Counted from the stretch's first letter, positions 19,387 through 27,903 are shown. The stretch is DNA of 64,000 nucleotides from Verrucomicrobiales bacterium (GCA_028293125.1 JAQGPJ010000105.1:124001-188000); one strand, 5' to 3'. Notes: a model not told the origin generated them from the sequence alone. Numbers and translations: made by a program.

Positions 19387-19505
19387 GGGGGAGGGTTAAT
19401 AGTTATTGGTTATTAGTTATTTGGAATTGGCCTTTTAAAAACCTCTTTCCAAGAACCTTCTTTCCAGCCCGCCCCCATAATCAATAACTAATAACCCCCT
19501 CCCCA
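19387..19505. repeat. Inverted repeat of the G-run/TTATTGG family between moxR and DUF58 genes
   Basis: A perfect 14-base inverted repeat (GGTTATTAGTTATT at 19408-19421, AATAACTAATAACC at 19483-19496) is embedded in a wider imperfect pairing. In that pairing a GGGGAGGG-TTAATAGTTATTGG stretch mirrors the CAATAACTAATAACC-CCCTCCCC stretch on the right. The loop is about 60 bases. It lies wholly in the 131-base gap between two genes that normally form one operon. It resembles a miniature element rather than a classical terminator, since neither strand has a T run after the stem. Confidence 0.8.
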
Positions 19506-19510
19506 TCCCC

Positions 19511-20392
19511 ATGCCCGACCGTCTCACCGCCATTCTCAAGAAGGTGCGCAAAATCGAACTGGCCACGCGCGGCATTGTGCGGGCTGCGGTGGGCGGGGAA
19601 TATCACAGCGTGTTCAAGGGCCAGGGGATTGATTTCGATGACTTCCGGGAATACCAGCCGGGGGATGAGGTGCGGTCCATCGACTGGAACGTCACCGCGC
19701 GGATGGGCATGCCCTTCATCAAGAAATTCGTGGAGGAGCGGGAGCTCACGGTGTTTCTGGCGGTGGATGTCAGCGCCTCCAAGAACTTCGGCGGGCAGGA
19801 CCAGTCCAAGCGCGAGCTGGCGGCGGAGATCGCGGCCACCTTCGCCTTCAGCGCCATCCACAATCAGGATAAAGTCGGCCTGCTGCTGTTTGCGGAGGAG
19901 CCCGAGCTTTTCCTGGCTCCCCGCAAGGGCAGCACCCACTGCCTGCGCCTCATCCGGGAGATCCTTTACGCCCAGCCCAAAAGCAGCGGCACCAACATCT
20001 CCGCCGCTCTGGACCGGCTGACGCGGCATCTGCCCCGGCGCTGTCTGGTGCTGCTGATTTCAGATTTCATCGCGTCGGGATTCGAGCGCGCCCTGGGTGT
20101 GGCGGCGGTCCGGCACGATGTGGTCGCGGTGCAGATCACCGATCCCTCCGAGGAGGTGCTGCCGGAGGTGGGGTGGATGCGCTTCGAGGATCCCGAAACC
20201 GGAGAGCTGATGCAGATTCAAACCAGCAACCGCCGGGTGCGCGCCCTTTACCACCAGCGCCGCGCCGCTTGGCAGGCGCAGCTGGACCAGACTTTTAAAA
20301 ACGCCGCCGTGGATAAAATCGACCTCCGCACCGATTCCAACTACGTGCCCGCCCTTCACGCCTTTTTCAAGCGCCGCGCCGCCCGCCGGTGA
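19511..20392 (+). CDS. DUF58 domain protein (MoxR partner)
   Basis: 293 residues. The N-terminal half holds the DUF58 signature YQPGDEVRSIDWNVTARMG. A VWA-like domain follows with FLAVDVSASKNFG, a MIDAS-like DxSxS motif (predicted metal-ion adhesion site). No membrane segment is visible in this copy, unlike many DUF58 proteins. It is expected to work with the MoxR ATPase encoded just upstream. The 131-base gap filled by an inverted repeat may decouple expression of the two. Function in this lineage is not established. Confidence 0.9.
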   Translation: MPDRLTAILKKVRKIELATRGIVRAAVGGEYHSVFKGQGIDFDDFREYQPGDEVRSIDWNVTARMGMPFIKKFVEERELTVFLAVDVSASKNFGGQDQSKRELAAEIAATFAFSAIHNQDKVGLLLFAEEPELFLAPRKGSTHCLRLIREILYAQPKSSGTNISAALDRLTRHLPRRCLVLLISDFIASGFERALGVAAVRHDVVAVQITDPSEEVLPEVGWMRFEDPETGELMQIQTSNRRVRALYHQRRAAWQAQLDQTFKNAAVDKIDLRTDSNYVPALHAFFKRRAARR

Positions 20393-20422
20393 GCGGAACC
20401 CTTTTCCCAAGCCAGCCAAGCC

Positions 20423-21010
20423 ATGCCTGAATTCCCCGAGATCAAGGACATCGCCGCCCCCGTGGAGCCCGCCGCGCAGCTGATCACTCCCTGGGGATGG
20501 TGGATCGCCGCCACCGTGCTGGGGCTGGTGCTGCTGACCATTCTTTTCTTCTGGCTGCGGGCTCTCAGCCGGCGGGTGAACCTGCCGGGACTGCCGTCAC
20601 GCCCGGAAAAGGCAGCTCTGCGGGAGCTGGAGGTCCTGCGCAGTCAGGTGGAAACCCTGAGCCCGCAGGAAATGGCCACCCGGCTTTCCGGGGTGGTGCG
20701 CACCTTTCTCCAAAGACAGACCGGAGTGCTGGCGCTCTATGCCACCTCACCGGAAATCCTCGGGGACCGTCCCCGGGCCGGGGAGCCGCCGCCGCCCCCG
20801 GTGGTGGGTGCCTTCCGCGAAGTGCTTCAGGCCAGCGATGCTCTGAAATACGGATCCCCCCGCAATCCGGGTCCACAGGCCAGGGAACTGATCGATGCCG
20901 CCGTGCAGGCTGTCCGCCTGGCCGCCCTGCCGCTCGGCACGCCGCCTCCCATGCCCCCACCGGCAGCTCCCTCCAGCGGCAAACCACAGCCGCTTTACGA
21001 AGTCACCTGA
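20423..21010 (+). CDS. Single-pass membrane protein of the MoxR cluster (DUF4381-like)
   Basis: 195 residues: a short periplasmic or cytoplasmic N-terminus, one membrane helix (WWIAATVLGLVLLTILFFW, about 28-46), then an Arg-rich soluble domain (MATRLSGVVRTFLQRQTG) and a Pro-rich tail. Position right after DUF58, 30 bases away, and the overall layout match the DUF4381-type proteins of MoxR operons. Sequence similarity by eye is modest, so the family label is tentative. Confidence 0.65.
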   Translation: MPEFPEIKDIAAPVEPAAQLITPWGWWIAATVLGLVLLTILFFWLRALSRRVNLPGLPSRPEKAALRELEVLRSQVETLSPQEMATRLSGVVRTFLQRQTGVLALYATSPEILGDRPRAGEPPPPPVVGAFREVLQASDALKYGSPRNPGPQARELIDAAVQAVRLAALPLGTPPPMPPPAAPSSGKPQPLYEVT

Positions 21011-21046
21011 TTTTCCGGACTTCCCACCGCCGGATTTTGCCCGGCT

Positions 21047-21532
21047 TCATGGAGTTGCCGCTTCCGCCATCGCTGGAGCCGCGGCACCCACCTTCCGCAG
21101 CTCCATCACGCCGTAATCCATTTTGGCGGAGTAGGTGGCGCGCATGCGGTGGCCGCTGACCCGCGCCTCATGGGTGAACACCCCGCCAAAGACCGGGCCG
21201 AGATCCTTTTCCCCATGCACTTTCCACCGTCCCGGCCCGTCCGGCACGGCGTTGCAGCGGACAGTGAAGCCCGCGCACAAAAATCCCGCCCACGTGGCCC
21301 GGTAACGGTACTCCCACTGACCGTTTTTTGAGGGAACCACCGCGCAGCGCAGCTTGCCATGATGCCCATTGCGCCCGCTTTCCCAGGTTCCCAGCCAAGC
21401 CCCGGAAAGCCCGTCGGTGGGGGCGTTGCTCCGCGCCTTCATCCAGCCGCGCGGCCAGCCGGTGCAGGACGGCAGCATGACCGCCAGCAGGCAGGCGCAG
21501 AGTGGACGGAGAGGACGGCAAGTTCCCGGCAT
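21047..21532 (-). CDS. Small lipoprotein of unknown function
   Basis: 161 residues from the ATG at 21532 (a TTG at 21557-21559 would add nine residues). A signal peptide with lipobox LLAVMLPSC gives lipid attachment at Cys23. The mature domain reads GAWLGTWESGRNGHHGKLRC, then WEYRYRATWAGFLCAGFTV and FGGVFTHEARVSGHRM. This pattern of alternating strands would suit a small beta-barrel or lipocalin-like fold (inference). It is convergent with the MoxR-cluster membrane gene, 36 bases away. No functional residue can be named. Confidence 0.68.
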   Translation of the reverse strand: MPGTCRPLRPLCACLLAVMLPSCTGWPRGWMKARSNAPTDGLSGAWLGTWESGRNGHHGKLRCAVVPSKNGQWEYRYRATWAGFLCAGFTVRCNAVPDGPGRWKVHGEKDLGPVFGGVFTHEARVSGHRMRATYSAKMDYGVMELRKVGAAAPAMAEAATP

Positions 21533-21687
21533 AAGGTTTTTTACGTGGCTGGAGGGCAATCCCTTGCGGACCGGCGGATTCCGGATGATGATATTTTTAA
21601 GGCGTTTTTTACACCAAATTTAAACCCGGTCCCGGCCTTGGCGGATGCCGGTTTCCAAACTCCGGCACTACCCAATCAAACTTCATT

Positions 21688-23544
21688 ATGTGCGGAATCA
21701 TTGCCTATATTGGACCCCGTGATGTGCGCCCGGTGCTGCTGGATGGCCTCAGCCGGCTGGAATACCGGGGTTACGACTCCGCTGGACTGGCGACTCTGGA
21801 CGGGGACCGGGGCAGCCTGAGCATTGTGAAAAAAGCCGGCCGCATCGCGGAGCTGGCGCGGGTGGTCCATGAAAGCACTCTTCCCCCCGCCCATCAGGGC
21901 ATCAGCCATACCCGCTGGGCCACCCATGGCGAACCCACGGACGTGAATGCCCACCCGCACGCCGACGGCAGCGGCGATCTGGCGATTGTCCACAATGGCG
22001 TGATCGAGAACTTTCAAACCCTCAAAAAACAACTGGAGGCCGAGGGGCATGTGTTCGCTTCCGCCACGGACACGGAGGTCCTGTCCCACCTCATCGGCCG
22101 CGCCTACAGCGAAAGCACGGAAACCGGCAGCCAGCGGCTGTCCGGCGCCGTGAAGCAGGCGCTGCGGGGCATCAAGGGCACCTATGGCATCGCCGTCATG
22201 CACCGGGATCATCATGGGCTGATTGTGGGCGCACGCCGAGGCAGTCCTTTGGTGCTGGGCATCGGAGAGGGTGAAATGTTCCTTTCCAGCGATGCCGCCG
22301 CCCTCCTGCCCTACACAAACAAAGTGGTCTATCTGAAGGATTTTGATCTTGTGGAGCTGCGGGCCGGGCAGTTCGACATCCAGTCCCTGACAAGCGGGCG
22401 GTCCGCTTTTGAAATCGAGGAACTGGGCTTCGCGCCGGACGCCGCGGAGCGCGGGGGCTTCCCTCACTACATGCTCAAGGAAATTCACGAGCAGCCGCAG
22501 ACCATCGAAAACGCCATCCGAGGCCGGCTGAACGCCGAGGAGTCCAGTGCTCTGCTGGGCGGCCTGAATCTTTCGCCCGCCGCTCTGCGGGATGTGGAGC
22601 GGGTGGTCGTCCTCGGCTGCGGCACCGCCTTGCATGCGGGCATGATCGGAGCCCACATGCTCGAGGATATGGCCTTTGTGGCGGCGGAAAGTGAATGCGC
22701 CGGGGAGTTCCGGTTTAAAAACCGTCCCCTGCCCCGCAATACGCTTTTCTTCGCGGTCAGCCAAAGCGGCGAGACTGCCGACACTTTGGGGGCGCTTCGC
22801 GAGGCCCGCCGTCGGGGACACATCGGCCTGGGCATCTGCAACAACGTGGCCAGCACCATCGCCCGCGAAAGCGACGGCGGCACCTACATGCACGCCGGAC
22901 CGGAGATCGGCGTGGCGGCCACCAAATCCTTTGTCAGCCAAGTCGCCATTTTCGGCCTGCTGACCCTGTTGCTGGGCCGCATGCGGCACATGTCCGCCGG
23001 CACCGGGACGGGGATTATCCAAGCCTATGCCCAGCTGCCGGACCAGATCACCCGCATTCTGGAGCATCAGGCGCAGATTGAGTCCATCGCCCGCAAGTAC
23101 GCCCAAGCCCGCAGCATGCTCTTCCTGGGACGGCAGTATCATTACCCGGTGGCCTTGGAGGCCGCGCTGAAGATGAAGGAAATCTCCTACATCCACGCCG
23201 CCGGTTTTGCCTCCAGCGAACTCAAGCACGGCATCATCGCCCTCATCGACCCCGAGACTCCCACCGTGATCCTCTGCCCGCAGGACAGCCTTTACGAGAA
23301 GAACATCAGTACCATCCAGGAGGTCAAGGCCCGGCGCGGTCCGGTCATCGCGATGGCCACGGAGGGCGACACCGGGATCAAGGACCACGCCGATGACGTG
23401 ATTTACGTGCCCCGCACTCTGGACATGCTGCAGCCGATCCTGAGCATCATCCCGCTCCAGCTCCTATCCTATTACACGGCGGTCGCCCTGGGCCGGGATG
23501 TGGACAAGCCCCGCAATCTCGCCAAGAGCGTGACGGTGGAGTAA
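21688..23544 (+). CDS. glmS: Glutamine--fructose-6-phosphate aminotransferase (isomerizing)
   Basis: Makes glucosamine-6-phosphate from fructose-6-phosphate and glutamine, the entry step to peptidoglycan and LPS amino sugars. 618 residues, normal length. The N-terminal Ntn amidotransferase domain begins MCGIIAYIG with the nucleophilic Cys2, followed by RLEYRGYDSAGLA and SHTRWATHG. Two SIS domains follow (VLGCGTALHAG; AVSQSGETADTLGALREA; LGRQYHYPVALEAALKMKEISY). It ends with AKSVTVE. The 120-base AT-rich leader shows no glmS ribozyme core that I can recognise. Confidence 0.97.
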   Translation: MCGIIAYIGPRDVRPVLLDGLSRLEYRGYDSAGLATLDGDRGSLSIVKKAGRIAELARVVHESTLPPAHQGISHTRWATHGEPTDVNAHPHADGSGDLAIVHNGVIENFQTLKKQLEAEGHVFASATDTEVLSHLIGRAYSESTETGSQRLSGAVKQALRGIKGTYGIAVMHRDHHGLIVGARRGSPLVLGIGEGEMFLSSDAAALLPYTNKVVYLKDFDLVELRAGQFDIQSLTSGRSAFEIEELGFAPDAAERGGFPHYMLKEIHEQPQTIENAIRGRLNAEESSALLGGLNLSPAALRDVERVVVLGCGTALHAGMIGAHMLEDMAFVAAESECAGEFRFKNRPLPRNTLFFAVSQSGETADTLGALREARRRGHIGLGICNNVASTIARESDGGTYMHAGPEIGVAATKSFVSQVAIFGLLTLLLGRMRHMSAGTGTGIIQAYAQLPDQITRILEHQAQIESIARKYAQARSMLFLGRQYHYPVALEAALKMKEISYIHAAGFASSELKHGIIALIDPETPTVILCPQDSLYEKNISTIQEVKARRGPVIAMATEGDTGIKDHADDVIYVPRTLDMLQPILSIIPLQLLSYYTAVALGRDVDKPRNLAKSVTVE

Positions 23545-23682
23545 GCGGCATCCGCACCCGCAGCATCAGCCATCCGGCCCGGACCCACAGCGGATTCCCC
23601 GATTTTTCCTCTGTTCAAACGCTGTCCCGTTTCCCACACTGCGGCTGAGACCCGTGGCATAAAGCCTGCTCAAATTTTTCCC

Positions 23683-24063
23683 ATGATTTTCCGGTCCTCT
23701 GTTTTCCGCGCAATGCTTTTTCTGTCCTGCACGGCCTTGGCGCAGGCGCATCCCGGTCATCCCGGGCATGAGGACGATCCCTACCGGATGGAGGGTCTGA
23801 CCCTGCCGCTGCCGGAACTGTGCTTTTTCCTGCCGCTGCTGGCTCTGGGAGCCTGTCTGGCCCTGCTTCAGGGACGGCAGCGCGCCGCGCTGGGCGGCAT
23901 CACGGCTCTGTTGATGGGATTCACCGCCTTCATACACCGCGCCGAGCCCGGGACTCTGGCCGGACTGCTGGGCAGCGCCGCGTGCGCTCTGGCGGTCGGA
24001 GCCATTCTGGCGCGGGCTGTAAAAGCCACCCGCCAGGCGGTCCGCGCGGCCGGCCGCCGGTGA
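23683..24063 (+). CDS. Small membrane protein with HPGHPGHE motif
   Basis: 126 residues. A signal peptide ends near AQA, then HPGHPGHEDD forms a His-rich exported N-terminus. Two or three hydrophobic helices follow (LCFFLPLLALGACLALLQG, LGGITALLMGFTAFI, LLGSAACALAVGAILA) before an Arg-rich tail. The histidine cluster after signal cleavage recalls HupE/UreJ and other metal-related membrane proteins, but the protein is too short for those families. Function is unknown; metal binding is only inferred from the histidines. Confidence 0.6.
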   Translation: MIFRSSVFRAMLFLSCTALAQAHPGHPGHEDDPYRMEGLTLPLPELCFFLPLLALGACLALLQGRQRAALGGITALLMGFTAFIHRAEPGTLAGLLGSAACALAVGAILARAVKATRQAVRAAGRR

Positions 24064-24096
24064 GCCCGGCCCGTGGCGGCCTGACATCCGGCAGCC

Positions 24097-25188
24097 TCAC
24101 TGCAGCCTGACAGCACCGGGGGACGACAGCATCCACACCGCAAAACTGGCCAGCCAGTGCTCACCCGCGTAGTCACCGCTGGCCACATGCGGCAGGGAGG
24201 AGGCAGCGTGTTTGGCGGCGGTCTCTGAAAGCTGGATCCGCCGTGCGTCCCCTTCCGGAAAGACGGTGGACAGCTCCCACAGGCAGGCCGCACGGGAGAG
24301 ATTGAGCCCGTCCAGATGCACGATTTTGGGATCGCTGCGGTCGGACACCACGGCGGGTGTGAGCAAGGCCAGAGGCAGGGTCGGCAGGAATTTTTCCCAC
24401 CAGGCCATGAACTCCGCAGGCTCCAGCACCCGCCGCATCAGGTCCGCCTCCATCAGCGCCGGCGAGAAAAAATCCTCTCCCCCCGGCTCCCATGAGGCTG
24501 GATAGTTGACGTCGTGGCCAAAATACTCCTTCGCCCGTGACACAATGAGCGCCTCCAGTTCCCGGTGCCCCGCCACGCGGGCATAATCGAGGGCGAAGGA
24601 CAGACCGAACGCGGTATTGGCGTGAACCCCGGTCCGGATGGGATAGGTCTGGCGCGGCAGGAAATTCAGATAGCGCCCCACAAAAGCGTCCGCCAGCGGA
24701 GCCAGATGGGACGCCCACTGCCGGCCGTCGGCATCCTCCCAACCATGCAGCTCCGCCGCCAGCTTCAGCAGCCACGCCCAGCCGTAGGTGCGCTCGAAGC
24801 TGCCGGTGCCCGGCTTTTTCAGGTAGGCGGTCTCCACCGCGAGATTCTCTCGGGTCAGATTGGCACGCAGCGCTTCGCGAATGGCCGGGGCGTCCGGCAG
24901 GCCGGGATGCAGCCGCAGCAGGCGCACCAGCATCCAGTGGCCATGCACCGAGGAGTGCCAGTCAAAACAGCCGTAAAAAGCCGGATGCAGTTCGCGTGGG
25001 CTCCTCACATCCGCCGCGCTGTTCATCATGTGATCCATCTTGTTGGGGAACTCCTTTCCAATTCCCTTCAGCGCCAGGCCAGCAAAATGCGAAGCCTCGG
25101 CAACCGTGATTTCAGCGGCGGACAGGGAGAGGATCATAAACGGAAAGGCGGACAGGGCGCGGATCAGAGCAGCGGGGAACCGTGGCAT
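24097..25188 (-). CDS. DUF2891 family exported protein
   Basis: 363 residues from the ATG at 25188, giving a signal peptide (ALSAFPFMILSLSAAE). The rest matches DUF2891: HPAFYGCFDWHSSVHGHWMLVR, TYGWAWLLKLAAELHGWED, YPIRTGVHANTAFGLSFALDYA, and ASGDYAGEHWLASFAVWMLS near the end. The family has an alpha/alpha-toroid glycosidase-like appearance (conserved Trp, His and Asp), but no reaction is established. The start at 25245 would precede the signal peptide and is less likely. It stands alone before the accessory island. Confidence 0.85.
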   Translation of the reverse strand: MPRFPAALIRALSAFPFMILSLSAAEITVAEASHFAGLALKGIGKEFPNKMDHMMNSAADVRSPRELHPAFYGCFDWHSSVHGHWMLVRLLRLHPGLPDAPAIREALRANLTRENLAVETAYLKKPGTGSFERTYGWAWLLKLAAELHGWEDADGRQWASHLAPLADAFVGRYLNFLPRQTYPIRTGVHANTAFGLSFALDYARVAGHRELEALIVSRAKEYFGHDVNYPASWEPGGEDFFSPALMEADLMRRVLEPAEFMAWWEKFLPTLPLALLTPAVVSDRSDPKIVHLDGLNLSRAACLWELSTVFPEGDARRIQLSETAAKHAASSLPHVASGDYAGEHWLASFAVWMLSSPGAVRLQ

Positions 25189-25296
25189 GCGGCACCCTAC
25201 TCCCCGCCCTCCGCAGGTCAAATCCGCCACGGGCTGCGATACCATTCAAAAGGTTTGGGGAGCAATGGAACCGTGAGCGCGCTTAATTCTACTGTG

Positions 25297-25903
25297 TTAC
25301 AAATAGTCCTTCATCCGGCTGTTGATGAGGCCGAGCTTCATGAGGGCTTCGAGCTTTTCCGCGACAGCAGTCTCCGGAGCATAGCACCGCAGAACGGCTC
25401 TGGGATAATCTCAGCAGCCTGGGATAGGTCTCCTCCCGGGGAGGGGGAATGATGGAATCCCCATATCCCACATCCACCTGCAGGGGAATGCGGGCGAATT
25501 CAAGATACACCAGCATGGTCACCCGCGCTCTCACATACTCGTCCTGGGATTTGATCACCACCGCCTCCACACTCGCGGAATCGAAAACCACGCCATCCTC
25601 CTCATCCACAGTCTGAAGGATGATTTCCCGAAAAACCTCCGAGGCGGATTCAGGACGGGGATCACCAAATCCGAGCAGATCCAAATCACGTGTGCGGCGG
25701 TGAGGGAACCCGTGCCAGAGCGTGAAAAGTGACGCACTCTTGAGCACAAAGTGATCCCTGTGCGGCGAGATGGACAGTCGGTAAAGGAAAAGCTCCAAGC
25801 AGAACCGCACCAGCAGCTCGTTATAGTCGTCTCTGGTGTCCATGCGGATTTTCAACAAGCGGGCTTTTACAGAGGCCGCGACGTTTTTGAGGGGCTTTTT
25901 CAT
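25297..25903 (-). pseudogene. AbiEii-type nucleotidyltransferase toxin, frameshifted and truncated
   Basis: Toxin half of a type IV AbiE system; the intact toxin is a nucleotidyltransferase. The N-terminal frame shows HFVLKSASLFTLWHGFPHRRTRDLDLLGFG, the GS-x-D-x-D-like nucleotidyltransferase core. After YPRLL the frame is lost. Removing one base at about 25411 restores DYPRAVLRCYAPETAVAEK and then LEALMKLGLINSRMKDYL, the canonical AbiEii continuation, which ends at a TAA at 25297. The usual ~100 further residues are missing. So there is one frameshift plus loss of the 3' third. Without the shift the frame runs to 25289. It overlaps the antitoxin gene by four bases (ATGA). Confidence 0.85.
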
Positions 25904-26508
25904 GCGAGCGTCTCAAAATACGGGCGCATCACATTGAAAACCCGGCAGAGCTTGGCAAAATGAACCAGTTCATCGGCACTGGCCCTACGCTGAACCCACG
26001 CGTTTCTCAGGGCCTCGTAGGCCACGGAAACACCAACCTGACTGCGGAACTTGAAGCAGTCCGCCACCGTTCTCGCCGGGGAGTAAATCCTCACCGGCAC
26101 ACCTTCAATCAGATGCGTGCCGATGCCCTCGGAGAAAGTTTCCGCCGACACTTGGACAATGCGGGGACGCAGGTCTTTGGCCCGTGGAGTAAACCCGCGC
26201 GGCACCGCGATCCAGACTTCCGCCGGCAGCTCCAGAGTCAGTTCATGAAACTGCAGCGCGGAGAGCAGGCAGATTACAGCCTGCGGCCACCGTTTGGAAA
26301 CCTCCGCCAGTGAGTGGTGCGCGGAAAGCTCAAGGGCTGGAGCCATGTAAAGACCCCGGCCAGTACGCAGCAGTTCGCCGCTCCGCACCAGATCCGTCAG
26401 CGCCCGGCGTGGAGCCTTCATTTCACGGAGATCGCGCGGCCGCAGAATCCTCGACCGCGCCATTTCAAGAATTTCCGCTAGGTGGTCCGCTATGAGGCGA
26501 TGATACAT
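25900..26508 (-). CDS. AbiEi-type antitoxin / transcriptional repressor
   Basis: 202 residues. An N-terminal winged-helix AbiEi_4-type region (ILRPRDLREMKAPRRALTDLVRSGEL, then RTGRGLYM) is followed by the AbiEi C-terminal domain (PQAVICLLSALQFHELT, VWIAVPRGFTPR, VRIYSPARTVADCFKFR). In characterised systems the antitoxin represses its own operon and counters the AbiEii nucleotidyltransferase. This copy is full length and intact although its toxin is broken. An 8-base inverted repeat stands six bases before its start codon and could be its operator or an RNA hairpin. Confidence 0.88.
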   Translation of the reverse strand: MYHRLIADHLAEILEMARSRILRPRDLREMKAPRRALTDLVRSGELLRTGRGLYMAPALELSAHHSLAEVSKRWPQAVICLLSALQFHELTLELPAEVWIAVPRGFTPRAKDLRPRIVQVSAETFSEGIGTHLIEGVPVRIYSPARTVADCFKFRSQVGVSVAYEALRNAWVQRRASADELVHFAKLCRVFNVMRPYFETLA

Positions 26509-26513
26509 TAAAC

Positions 26514-26535
26514 CACCACTTCATTGCAAGTGGTG
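26514..26535 (-). promoter_or_regulatory. Perfect inverted repeat in front of the AbiEi gene, candidate operator
   Basis: CACCACTT (26514-26521) and AAGTGGTG (26528-26535) are perfect mirror arms around a 6-base spacer. They start six bases upstream of the antitoxin ATG. AbiEi proteins bind inverted repeats in their own promoter, so an operator is plausible. The closeness to the start codon would also let it act as an RNA hairpin over the initiation region. Confidence 0.55.
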
Positions 26536-26564
26536 TTGAATTGCGGAAATCTGTCTTTCGGGCT

Positions 26565-26592
26565 CTACGTGATAATCCGGTTTATCATGTAG
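26565..26592. other. 28-base dif-like palindrome (11-6-11), candidate tyrosine recombinase core site
   Basis: CTACGTGATAA (26565-26575), spacer TCCGGT, and TTATCATGTAG (26582-26592). The two arms match at 10 of 11 positions. The geometry of two 11-base arms around a 6-base centre, with inner ends ATAA and TTAT, is that of XerCD dif and related sites. It is in the promoter region 32 bases before the ATG of a tyrosine recombinase and between two divergent genes. No second copy was found by eye in the window. Confidence 0.55.
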
Positions 26593-26624
26593 GCGAAATC
26601 TACAAATTTTGTTAAAATCCGGTC

Positions 26625-27647
26625 ATGGCCGGAGAACGGAGGATTCATATTTCCAAAACCAACGGAGGCACGGCCGCCGGCACCCACCCACTGGCTTCGG
26701 ATGCGCAACCCTCCCGCTCACCGATTCTAGAACGGCTGGCGGAAATTCCGGAAGAAGCCGTCTGGCTGGCCTCCCAGAAATCCGAGCGCACCCGCCACCC
26801 CTACAGGACCGACGTTCACGCCTTCATGCGGCTGCTGGGCATGAGCTCCTCCGACCAGCTGCGCGGCACCACGCACCGCGAAATCGTTTTCTGGGAAAAC
26901 CACATGCGCGAAATCAAAGGCTTGGAGAATTCCACCGTCCGACGGCGGCTAGCCGCTCTGTCCAGCCTGTTCCGACACTTGGTCCGGCACCGACATATGG
27001 AGAAAAACCCTGCCGCCGAAGTCCGGCGGCCCTCGGTCAACCGCCGGGAAGGCTCCACTCCGGCGTTCTCCAAAGAGGAAGCCCGGAAAATTCTGGATGC
27101 TCCCGATGCGGGCACCTTTGTTGGACTGCGCAACCGCGCCCTGCTCGCCATCGGATTTCAGGCGGGATTGCGGCGCTCCGAAATCGCACACCTTTGCGTG
27201 GGTGATTTTTACACTGACCGTGGGTTTGCGAGTCTCAGAATTATGCGCAAGGGCGGCAAAAAGGGTGCTTTGGCCATTCATCCCAACTGCGCCTAGCGTA
27301 TTCAGGAGTATCTGGCGACTGCGGAACACGCGACCGACACCGATGCTCCCATGTTCCTGCCGGAGAGCAACAACCGGCATGCGCGGGAAAAGCTGCGCCA
27401 TATGGACCCAGACACCGTGGACCGGATTCTGAAACGCCATGTGGAGGCGCTTGGCATCGGTGATGGGACCACCCGTTACTCGGCGCATTCCATGCGGGCC
27501 ACCTTCATCACCACCGCTTTGGATTCAGGCTCGCCGTTGGAGCATGTGCAGCGGGCCGCCGGACACGCGGACCCCGCCACCACCAAGCTGTACGACCGGC
27601 GCGGATATTCGCCGGAAAAAAGCGCCAGTTTCTTCGCCAATTACTAA
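26625..27647 (+). pseudogene. XerC/D-like tyrosine recombinase interrupted by one in-frame TAG
   Basis: 340 codons in a single frame with one internal stop, TAG at 27294-27296, in the sequence IHPNCA-stop-RIQEYL. The N-terminal SAM-like DNA-binding domain covers about 30-130. The catalytic domain has all expected residues: Arg in AGLRRSEIAHL, Lys in KGGKKGAL, HxxR in HSMRATFIT, His in AGHADPATT and Tyr in KLYDRR. The stop separates Arg/Lys from the rest. A CAG-to-TAG change would explain it. Either a recently inactivated gene or, less likely, one needing suppression. A dif-like palindrome is immediately upstream. Confidence 0.9.
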
Positions 27648-27772
27648 AAGCTAAGTGGCGCGCGCCGTTCCCGTGCTTTTGATGGCGCCATGCCCCGCCG
27701 TAGCACACCGCCGTTGCCTCTCCCGTCTTACCGGACGATTATCCGTCAAAGGCTTACCAATCAATTCCAGTT

Positions 27773-27887
27773 TTGACGTCTTCAAAGTCACGACTGGTGG
27801 AAAAGTGCAAAAGGGTTCCCTTTCGCCCTCATTTTTCTGGTTTCGTAACCCGTTGATCTTTAACGCCTTGACGTCACGCAAAAGGGT
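27773..27887. repeat. Interleaved direct repeats upstream of the serine recombinase remnant
   Basis: TTGACGTC occurs at 27773-27780 and 27868-27875. GCAAAAGGGT occurs at 27807-27816 and 27878-27887. The second pair ends 16 bases before the ATG of the resolvase remnant. Repeated, partly symmetrical boxes just upstream of a resolvase gene resemble subsites of a res recombination site, though the exact architecture does not match a known one. Confidence 0.4.
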
Positions 27888-27903
27888 CGTGCAAAATTAT
27901 CGG

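Noticed and set aside
21570-21687. glmS ribozyme or riboswitch before glmS
   Set aside because: The leader is AT-rich and short, and I could not find the conserved core or pairing pattern of the ribozyme.
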